Shown here piece by piece: positions 54,715 to 64,000 of a stretch of 64,000 bases of DNA. Source of the stretch: Gossypium raimondii (Eukaryota > Streptophyta > Magnoliopsida > Malvales > Malvaceae); contig NC_068571.1 of the NCBI RefSeq assembly GCF_025698545.1, positions 53,415,733-53,479,732 on the forward strand, read 5' to 3'. The translations under genes and the position numbers were made by a program. The notes under the pieces are model-generated. The model had not been told where the DNA came from and searched no databases. It was given only the letters and a program-made list of their open reading frames with translations. Position 1 is the stretch's first letter, and each line of letters opens with the position of its first letter.

Positions 54715-56160
54715 TATTGATGGTTGTCAATTCCACCAATATAAAACTACGCCTAATTTGCAATTTAAGCAGTATAGGGAGTAGGGTCGATCCCTCAGAG
54801 ACTGGGTTTACTGCAAATTGTTGCTCTCTTGACCAGATTTATGTCGGGGCAGTTGTCGTGCCCAAGAAGTTCGGGGGGATAAAATTTGAAACCTGAAATA
54901 AATAAATAAATTGCGTAAAAAGTAAAAGCTAAAAATAAAATAATAAAAAGCAGTTAAATAAATCTGAAGAAAAATGAATTAAACTAAGCTCAGCTTGAGG
55001 TACGGGTTTTTCCTCGTCTTTGAACTGATCCTCGAAATTAGATGACTCCTCTTTTCCAATAAGCTAGTTATAGCTACCAAGGACGCCTCGGACACCAACT
55101 CTTCCTTGTGTAAATTAGTTATGAAATGTCCAATAACTAACCCTTACCGATCGAACAACCAACGAAACGTTCGTGATTTAAAACTCCGGCAACTTTGAAT
55201 TCTAGAAGAGCCTAGCTCGAACCAATGCCCTCAACCGCGTGGGGCATTTAAATCTGGTTACTACTTCCCTTGACGGAACCAAACAACAATCTCCACTTGG
55301 CACGCCAATGTGTTCACAGAAAATCGATTAGACAATCGATCCTTTCGGAATCCCAACTGTACGTCTAACCACACTAACTCAAACGACGTCTTTTTTTGAC
55401 TTAGTGTTGATCTGACTTTGTGAGTTGATAAAATCATACTCTTAATCCGGAGAAATAATAAGTACCGGAATTTAGGAGTTAAATTGCTCGGGTTCGTAAC
55501 TCATGGGTTTTAACGAGGCTAATTCTGACCTAAAGCTGAAAATGGATTTAGTTAACTAAGGTTTGGGGCATATTAGAGTTGGATAAATTAAATAAGGTAA
55601 AAATGGGTGAAAAGAATGGGTAGCACGATTAAGTATGGGGGCTGGAATTTTCGTAGTGTATTAAAGTGGGATGGTTAGCTACTGGAAGTTTGAAAAATGA
55701 ATTGTAAATGGTGACAAACTAGAAATTGATAAATTGAAGAAAAAGAAACTAAATACAACAGGTAGCTTCGTGAGAATGAAGAAGAGAATGTATTCAAAGA
55801 TGAAAGCTTGAATCATAACTTGATGATAAAATGAACAAAGTAGTCTACTATTTATACTAGTGGCTTTGCTAAATTAAGAGCCAACTAGCCATAGAAAATC
55901 AAGGAAAAATATTCCATGATATAAAAAATATCCCAACATAATCTTCCACTAAGTCAACAAAAATTTAAGCTAATTAATCTTGGAAAAATTCTGCTTTGGC
56001 CCGTCTTCTTTGCTCATTTCTTCAATCTAGCCCAATTGTTTCATTTTTCTTCTATTTAGCCCCAAATTGCATCCCTACACAAAATTCAACAAAAACGTGA
56101 AAAAATTAGTGGTGCACTCTCATAAATTAACCAATTTAATTACATAAAATATGTAACTTT
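54715..56160. repeat. Dispersed repeat, copy 2 (longer)
   Basis: Starts near TTGATGGTTGTCAATTCCAC. It contains GGGAGTAGGGTCGATCCCTC, GTCGTGCCCAAG and AATAAGCTAGTTATAGCTAC in the same order as copy 1 (38903-39450). It ends near GGTGCACTCTCATAAATT (56112), next to gypsy integrase sequence, which it appears to truncate. No open frame of note. Confidence 0.6.
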
Positions 56161-56164
56161 AGCA

Positions 56165-56590
56165 TTTAATATCCTATCCATAATAACCCAAATGACATCC
56201 TTCTTTTTAGTAGTGAGCGGCAGTCTAATCACAAAATCCATAGTTATTCTCTTTTATTTCCACTCAAGTATCGTTATTGGTTGCAATAGCCTTGAAACTT
56301 GATATTTTGATTTTACTTGCTAACAAAGTAGACACTTGATAACATATTTTACGATGTCCTTTTACATCCTCTTCCACCAATAAAACTGTTTCAAATCTTG
56401 GTACATTTTATTACTCCCCGGATGCATGGAAAAAGAACCACAATGTGCTTCCCAAAGTATAATTTGCCTCAACTCTACTTTATTAGGTACACATAACCGA
56501 TCATGAAATCTCAAATACCCATCTTTACCAACTTTAATTTCATTACTTCTCCCATCTTTAAGTTGTTTCTTGATTGACAATATTTCTTCA
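56165..56590 (-). pseudogene. Ty3/gypsy integrase fragment
   Basis: On the minus strand, GKDGYLRFHDRLCVPNK, LRQIILWEAHCGSFSMHPG and SNKMYQDLKQFYWWKRM form the H2C2 zinc-finger region of gypsy integrase. MDFVIRLPL and KKDVIWVIMDRI, the start of the core domain, follow. Stops are present. The reading is lost at about 56165, where the dispersed repeat begins. Confidence 0.88.
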
Positions 56591-56599
56591 TCTTTGTTC

Positions 56600-57088
56600 T
56601 TAGCATCTTCTAGGTTTTTTCATGTTCAAGTAAGAGCTAGAAAGAATTCAATTGCTTGCATAATTGTTACTGGGAAGAGGTTATCACATCCAAGAGAAGT
56701 TAAGTGTACCTTGTTTGAAATTTTCGGTCATTTGATGATGAAAACTGGTGAAGGCCACTCATTGATATATTAGAGTTTAAGTAGCTTTCAAGAATGCTAG
56801 CTGCAACTTGGGAAGATCCATTCCAAATTGAACAAATGAAAATGATGTTGTTGGCATTAGCAAAATCAAGAATATGTTTGTAGATGCATAAGTAAAATCA
56901 TAGACCTAATGTAAAAAGCTTGATTAGGTGGGTCGAATCAAGTAGAGATATTGTATGTAACAAAGATTGATTAGGTGGTCTAAATCAGGTAAAAATATTG
57001 TATGTAGTTGTATTAAAGCTGTCAAGGGTGCATAGATTAGCAGCTAGGGGATTGTTTTGTATGATGTTTTGAAGTTGATGTATGTGAT
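56600..57088. other. Unassigned spacer
   Basis: No gene or bounded element. The motif GATTAGGTGG followed by GTCGAATCAAG or GTCTAAATCAG occurs twice (56922 and 56969) as a short direct duplication of about 45 bp. Confidence 0.35.
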
Positions 57089-58522
57089 TGTAATGGCCTA
57101 AATTCAAGGTTATTGGGACAGTGGTTTCGTAGCCACAAATCCGATTTAAAAATAAATTTATTTTAATATTTTTGCATGAATATTGATATGATAGGGAAAT
57201 CGTATGAAAATATACATAGAAAAATTTTACTGATTTAGTGGTTAATTAGAAAATGAAATTATTGAAGAAATTGTGTAACACCCCTAACCCGTATACGTCG
57301 CCATATTAGGATTACGAGGCATTACCGAAAAACACAACCATTTTTTTTCCACACCAATTCTTAATACAAAACATACATATCTGTCAATTCAATATCATAG
57401 CACAACCGAAACTCATCCCTTAACCAATTTACAGCATAAACACCACTTCAAATTAAGGTTAGATCATGATCAAATATACATTATGTTCTTTCATACTCTT
57501 TAGCCGAATTGTTTAATAAAAACTTACAAGCATTTTTACTATGTTTTAAACTTACTAATACAAACTAATTCATAATTTATTCATGATGTAACCAATCAAG
57601 AAATATAATCAAGTTATCAATCATACTAATTATCATTTATACAAATAGACTTATACCATGGTCGAATCATTTAAATCAATCACATTGAACATTCAACCTA
57701 GAATATATAAAACTAAGTTTAAACATAATGATCAAGCCATTTTAACTAAACCGAATTTAAGCATAGGAAATAGACCATTAAAACATATTCGTTAATACCA
57801 AATTCAAAAGCGAAAAGAGATAAGCCATTTTCGCATGGCTCATATTCACATATCCCAAAAATTTAAACATATTAACTAGACTATACATGCCATAGGTTCG
57901 AGTTCAAAATATATAAAATACCAAAGACGGTTGATAGTGTGATAGATTATGCTGATGATCCCCGAGCTCGTAACGCGTCTCCAAAATCTATTAGAATTGA
58001 TAGACAAAGATAACCAAAGTAAGCTTTTATAGCTTAATAAGTCTATAGCGTATCTAAAAATACATATAAAAGAATCACATAATTATTTAAGTAAATTTAT
58101 CGAAATCACAAATATCAATTATAATTACTAACCAAACATTTCTATATTAAGTCATTTCGTTTAAATCTAAAAGAATGTATATTTAACTAATATACATAAA
58201 CGGACAAAGGTATATACATTATATGCATAAAATCAAATTACTAACATAATCATTATCTCGCATATCTGATTTCTAGAGTACTTGTTGTTCGTACTTCATC
58301 GGATCCATTTATATATAATTGTTCAATTACATATACCAAAAGCATAATTTTATACTTATAAACTATAAAGGCCAAATGCACATATTCACTTATACCCACC
58401 TATGCGAATGCATACATGTATACACTTATATCTACCTATGCCGAATGCATACAAATATATATCCACCTATGCCGAATGCCTACATATGCACACATAAATA
58501 TCCAACAATTTTCATGACATCC

Positions 58523-58525
<3 letters not shown>

Positions 58526-58556
<31 letters not shown>
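58526..58556. repeat. (TA)n microsatellite
   Basis: About 15 TA repeats inside the reverse solo LTR, similar in position to the one at 4991 within its LTR. Confidence 0.9.
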
Positions 58557-58560
<4 letters not shown>

Positions 58561-58689
58561 CTCACTCATCACAAAGATTCGAACAATTATATACTCATCA
58601 ACATCTTGAAACAATGTTCATACATTCATCCATTTCATATAAAATCATATCTATATTTATACCAAATGCTTAGAATCACTTAATTCATC

Positions 58690-58860
58690 ATATTCGGATC
58701 ACGGCACTTAGCCTGCTAGGCTTATAGCTGATTCAGATCACCAGCACTTAGCACGCTAGGTTTATAACTCGATTCATATCATAAGCACTTAGCACTGCTA
58801 GGCTTATAGCCCGATTCGGAGGATCAAGCACTTAGCACGCTAGGTTTATAACTTTGATTC
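58690..58860 (-). repeat. Tandem array of about 45-50-bp units
   Basis: Four units contain GCACTTAGCACGCTAGGTTT (or variants) followed by ATAACTCGATTC (starting near 58703, 58745, 58785 and 58826). It occupies the mid-LTR place where the other LTRs carry different arrays. Confidence 0.85.
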
Positions 58861-61800
58861 ATATTCACCAATTCCAAACTTGAAAATTCAATGATTCAAC
58901 CGAATACATTTATATATATATTTTGAGTCTATCATATACATATATAATTACGTACTCATAATCAAAGCATGAATTTATATTTGTATACTCATACATATTC
59001 GAATCTAATATATATACATCCATAATTTCATTCCCAAATCCATATAAGGTATCATACATGTATATGCAAGCTTGTTCGATCCATATATATATTCGCACAT
59101 TATATAATCACAACCATAACATTTGAACTTTTAATTGAATCCAAAATTTATACTTTTATATACATACCTATTCGAACATCACATGTATATGTATGAAATT
59201 CACACATCAACTAACATAAATTTTATACTTGTAATTATAACTCATTAATTATAAAATAAATATACTTATATATATATTGATTTGATAACATGAATTTTTT
59301 TGCTAACAGACTTACCTCGGACGATGAAAAATCGAAGTCGGACGATTATTCGACTAATTTGGCTTTTCCCCGATCTAACTCCGATTTCTTTGGTTCTCGA
59401 TCTAAATATATTCAAAATAAGATAATTTATTTATTAACACATTCAATTTAATCCAAAAAACACATAATTTGGAAAATTACTATTTTGCCCCTAATATTTA
59501 CACTTTTTGCAATTTAGTCCCTATTGCATAAAACACAATTTATACAAAATTTGCCCATACCACACAAGGGCCGAATATTTATGGTTCTCATACAAGTCCA
59601 CACATTGCATTTATTTCACACTTTAGTCCCCCAAAAATTTAATTTCACAATTTAGCCCTATTTACTCAATTTCACTAAAAATTCCAATACAAAACATATT
59701 AATCTAAAATATATATTTCATTATTCATCATCAAACATCACATAACACAAATGTTCATCAATGGAACAACTCAAAATATTCATCAAAATCAAAAATTTAA
59801 ACATGGGTCGGATAGTATTCGAAGCAACGATCTCAAAAACGTAAAAATTATCAAAAACCGAACAAAGAACTAACCTTAATCAAGCTTTAAAATGGTCGAA
59901 TATTACTTGACTTCCTTTCTTTTTTTTCTTTTGCATGAATTCGGCTATGTTAAGATGAAAACATTCATCTTTTCATCAATTATTTTAATTTTAATGTTTA
60001 ATTTAACATTTGACTAAATTAACCTTATTATAATAAATTTTTATAACATATATATTAAGGTCAATTATGCCATATATCACCCACTATCTACTTTCTGGTC
60101 TTATTGCATCATAAATCCTTCCATTTAAAAAGACAACAAAAATTAGGTGCTTTTATAATTAACCCCTAAATTTTCATTTTTCGCGATTTAATCCTTTTAT
60201 TTAATCGGACACTCGAACAACAAAATTAAAACACGAAAATTTCACACAATTAAATGCACACAAAGTAAACACACAAAATAATATTAAAATATTTTTTTGT
60301 ATCGGACTTGTGGTCCCGAAACCACTATGTCCGATTAGGGTCAAATCGGGTTGTTACAAATTGGGTAAAAACAAGGTATCGAGACCTCGATCTCGTAAAA
60401 CCGAGTCAAAAATATTTTATAAATATTTATGAAATGTTAGTAATATGGTATTAAAATTTCGTTAGAAAATTTTAATGTTTGGGTAGTCAATTAAGTGAAA
60501 AGAACTAAATTGAAAAAGGTGTAAAAGTTACTAGAACGATTAAATAGCTCAATTGTTAAATGAGGAGGGACATAAATTGTAAATAAGCCCAAAAGGAGAT
60601 ATTTTGGGTGGCATAAGCTGAGAAAAATCAGGAGAATTGGTGAAATAAGGGTAAAATGGGAAAATAACAAATTTTACTAACATAAAAATGGGACCAAATT
60701 GGAATATCTAGAATTCTCTTTATTTTTCTGCATTCTCATCAGCCAAAAACGTCCTAAGGGTTTATTCAAGCTGGTTTTTCATAATTTTTGCACCAAGTGA
60801 GTTAATCCTTACCTTTTTCTTGTAATTTTTATGTTTCTAAGACTTTTACAACTAGGTCCTATTACTAAATTCATTAGTTTTTGATTTCATGAATAAAATT
60901 GAAAGTCACCATGGTTGAGTGTTGTAATTTTATGATAAAATAGCATGAAATTGAAGCTTTAATTTGTTTATGAGATGATTTTATTAGGTAATTTCAAAAG
61001 AAATTGATTTGTAGGACCTAATTGTGAAAATGTTTGGAATTAAAGTCTAGTGCTACAATTCTGATTTCCAAACGTTATAAAGTAGTTTAAAGTAATAGAA
61101 TAAAGTGTTAATTGAGAAAAACAAGCTCAATTGAGAGGTTAATTGAGAAGGGATGAAATTATCATTTATTAAAAGCTTAGGGGAAAAATGGTAATTAACA
61201 TCATGCACTAAAATAGTTTTGGACAGCAACAGTAGTCTAACTTTGAAAAATCACCAAAAATTGTGGAGATCGAATTAGAAAATGAATAAATATGAGATTA
61301 ATGCTTATTGAGTCTAGTTTCTTATAAAAGAAACAGTGTAAGCAATGGAATTGTAAATCGTGAGATATAATGGATTTTGTGAGACAAGGTCAGAATGAAT
61401 TCGGGTTCCCCTGTTCTGACTTTGGAAAATAATTAGGGGTTTAAATTTATATGTTTAAAATCCTTAATGAGTCTATTTTCAAAATAAACAAAAGATAACA
61501 TCATCCAAATTCTATACAATGAGATAATTAATTTTTAGTGAAGAGGGGTCGGAACTGTCGAACAGTGAAACAGGGGAAACTTTAAAGAATAAACTGTACT
61601 TATTGGCTAAACAAAAAATTCTGAAAATTTTATGGTAAGAAGATACATGAGTCTAGTTTCTGGGAAAATTAGCAGATCTTAATTTGGAGTTCCGTAGCTC
61701 AAGATATAAATAATTTAGTGACTATGACTTAGTGAGACAGCTTTGAATGCACTATAAATAATAATGGAATTATAGAGAATGTTACATATGAACATGAAAT

Positions 61801-62049
61801 GTAGTAGATTAATGATTAAATTTATTTATTTAGATCCAGAAAATTCAAATGTGAAGCTAGATATAGGAAAAGAAAAAGTTCGGGATTAGTAGATTTTTGT
61901 TTACGAACAAGTATCGAGGTAAGTTCGTGTAACTTGAATTATATTCTTAAATGGTTGAAATGTTTGTTATTGATGTGAATATGATTTGAATGTTAATTTT
62001 ATGAAAATTGATGAAACATTGATATATTTGATAAAAAGGGGAGAAATCC

Positions 62050-62345
62050 CGGTTGAATGGAAGGAAAATTCGATGGATCTCTGAAAAGGAATTGACGGTA
62101 AAAAGGATCTAGCTCGGACAAGTGATCCTATCCTGATATAGCCCTCCCGAAGAATATGTGGAAAATGGATTTAGCCCGGATGGGTATCCGAATTAGGTGC
62201 AATTTAGCTTTGGTGGTAATTGGATCCAAGCTCATTAGAGTAATTGTCATTGCGAGGATTTAGCTTTGACCGGTAATCCCGACAATACTCTATGAGTTTA
62301 TATTCTGAGGATTTAGCTTTGGGTGGTAATCCATTTGTAAGGATG
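62050..62345 (+). repeat. Degenerate tandem array in the solo LTR
   Basis: Units contain GGATTTAGCTTTGGGTGGTA followed by ATCC, or variants (near 62170, 62205, 62257 and 62308). An earlier relative, GGATCTAGCTCGGACAAGTG, is at 62105. Minus-strand reading frames over it are repeat translations. Confidence 0.7.
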
Positions 62346-62678
62346 AGGTTCGAGGGAGTGTGCTCTCTGAAATGGAAATGTGCGCACATGAATATGAATT
62401 AACGGACTCGGATTTGTACATTAAAGTGTACCTCTGAAAATCCATCGAAATTCTGAGAAATTCAACGGGATAAATATGGAAAAATAACAAGGGAATGGAA
62501 ATCATGGAATTGATGAGCTCATCAATCATGGTATATATATTATTGATACATGTAAATTATTGAACTAACTTGAATGTTGAGTTTGTGCATGTTAAGGGAA
62601 TAATGCATTGAATGGATATATGAATGTTTATTGCATTGTATTGAAAATATTAGGTAAGTATAATTCTTATTACATGAG

Positions 62679-62727
62679 CTTACTAAGCACAAAGTGCTTA
62701 CCCTATTTCTTTTTTCCCTATTTGTAG
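62679..62727 (+). promoter_or_regulatory. LTR stem-loop plus 3'-splice-site-like tract
   Basis: CTTACTAAGCACAAAGTGCT opens the module: arms AAGCAC/GTGCTT with a 3-base loop. A pyrimidine-rich run ending TTTGTAG follows, before TGTTAAGAG. Confidence 0.45.
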
Positions 62728-63264
62728 TGTTAAGAGCTTGGAGGTCAGATTCGGTTAGATACGTATCACACTATCAACCTCAAGATCTCGGTATATAAAG
62801 AAACATTATTTTGGAAATCAATGGCATGTATAAGCTAATAAAGTAAATGTTAATGTGAAATGAATGTATGGTTAGCCATTGGTATGGCTAACAAATTTTG
62901 GTTTTGGTATATGATGAGGTTATCTTTTGAATACGTTAAATCTATCTTGAAAATATGTTGAAATGAATTGGTTGTGTTGGATTGGTCTCGATTTAAAATT
63001 GCAGGGAAGATTAGATATTCATAAAGGGGTTATATTGACTTCAAAAAAAAACTTTAGGATTTTGCGAAAAATTTCTTATGGTTTCGATTTAATCTCGGTT
63101 TAGTCCCGATGTATGTTTTGGGCTTCGGAGGTCTATCTAAGGGACGTCATGACATGTTTCGATAAATGAATAGTATTTAACTCGTAATACGAAAAATTTA
63201 TTTGGTAAAATCTGGTAATGTCTCATATCCTATTTCGACAACGAATACAGGTAGGGGTATTACA

Positions 63265-64000
63265 GTGATGTTTACTATTTATTGCTAGCGTAATGAAAAA
63301 TCCTTGACTTATCTCATCAACCCCTCTTGACCTCCCCCCCAAAGTTTAAGATTTAAAACAAGTAACATTTTTGAAGAACTGCATTTTGCATAATTTAACT
63401 TTAATCATATTAGGATTGTTGCATTTTATTTATTTGCTGAATTTTATTTATTTGTGATTTTGTTTATTAGTGATGTTTTCTTTTGCTTTTTCGCTCTTTC
63501 CGAAGCAAAAAAAAAATTTTAAAAAGTAATAAAGTGAAAAGGTTGTTTTGCTTGAATTTATAATTGTTTTCCTTAATTCTCTTCACAAAATAAGTTGTTT
63601 ATGCACATGTTATTTGAGTAACATACAAAAATCGGAGTTAGTATTTAGTTAAAGATTGATGTGAAAATATTTAGGTGGAAAAATTATATAATCCAAAATG
63701 TATCTAATTGCTAGGAACCAAATATTTCACTAACCTTGTAAATTATTAAAAAAGAATTCAGGGTGAGTTTTCTTTTTAATTGAATTGGGCTTTTTTATAA
63801 TAAATCCAACAAGTACTCTAGGCCCTTGATGACTTATTCAAAACAAATGGAGCGTCTGAAATTCTGAATGAAGGGAAGAAAATAAGAAAGCCAGCCACTA
63901 AGAAATGAAGAATCTCTCTCCTTCGTTATAAGCTTTACGAATAACCTCGATTTCAATCTCTCTTCTTTTGATATATCTCCGGCAATAAAACTCCACCGTT
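63265..64000. other. Intergenic DNA, possibly the leader of a downstream gene
   Basis: No open gene. The last 150 bases change to a CT-rich, less AT-rich composition (TCTCTCTCCTTCGTTATAAG at 63913) like a plant promoter or 5'UTR. The gene itself, if any, lies outside the window. Confidence 0.35.

Larger units (their letters stand above)
57274..60358 (-). mobile_element. Solo gypsy LTR in reverse orientation, nested
   Basis: On the plus strand it reads TGTAACACCCCTAACCCGTA at the left and ...ATCGGGTTGTTACA at the right, the reverse complement of the other LTRs. The TSD is a perfect AATTG (57269-57273 and 60359-60363). 3,085 bp, no coding region. Confidence 0.95.
57089..63264 (+). mobile_element. 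Solo gypsy LTR, interrupted by another solo LTR
   Basis: Begins TGTAATGGCC, ends AGGTAGGGGTATTACA, with a perfect 5-bp TSD GTGAT (57084-57088 and 63265-63269). Removing the insertion at 57274-60363 leaves about 3.09 kb. It carries the block shared with the solo LTRs at 3214 and 27655 (here 61212-61740), a tandem array (62050-62345) and the stem-loop/AG module (62679-62727). Confidence 0.93.

Noticed and set aside
58319-58609. 96-codon plus-strand frame
   Set aside because: Antisense frame in a reverse-oriented LTR running through a TA microsatellite; composition is repeat-driven.

Overview
This window is plant nuclear DNA: AT-rich, with three intron-containing genes set in dense layers of LTR retrotransposons. 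The long Ty3/gypsy LTRs with TGTAACA...TGTTACA ends, together with the protein sequences, suggest a dicot, most likely Malvaceae (cotton-like). That assignment is recognition, not something tested here.

Layout. 1-9546 is the 3' half of a decayed Ty3/gypsy chromovirus. Its 3' LTR carries a nested 3.35-kb solo LTR and a nested 710-bp non-autonomous hAT element, each with a target-site duplication (TSD). 9547-11050 is AT-rich intergenic DNA. 11518-19189 is an intact 8-exon CDKA (PSTAIRE cyclin-dependent kinase, 294 aa). 20196-20832 is a foldback, Mutator-like element. 21716-23238 is an intact 8-exon ChaC-type gamma-glutamylcyclotransferase (228 aa). 23880-25860 holds a MITE-like AT-rich repeat and minus-strand exon relics.

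25861-35333 is a three-level nest: an internally deleted copia element (E) is split inside gag by another copia element (D), which is split inside pol by a 3.2-kb gypsy solo LTR. 35334-39450 holds LINE remnants on both strands and a dispersed repeat.

39701-52379 is a group C bZIP transcription factor gene (bZIP9-like). Intron 1 holds a 5.75-kb LTR element without pol (G, LARD-like) that carries an unusual long ORF. Exon 2 is cut by a nearly complete copia element (F, TSD GAATC) and also seems to lack one base, so this allele should not make the full protein. 54715-57088 is repeat and gypsy debris. 57089-63264 is a gypsy solo LTR with another solo LTR inside it in reverse orientation. 63265-64000 is intergenic, possibly the leader of a further gene.

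The three host genes have unrelated jobs: cell-cycle control, glutathione turnover and transcription. They do not form a pathway. The most unusual material is (i) the ORF of element G, which appears to contain two diverged copies of a module of about 255 residues, and (ii) two dyad-symmetric modules in the gypsy LTRs whose arms change together between copies, one of them placed just before a 3'-splice-site-like tract.
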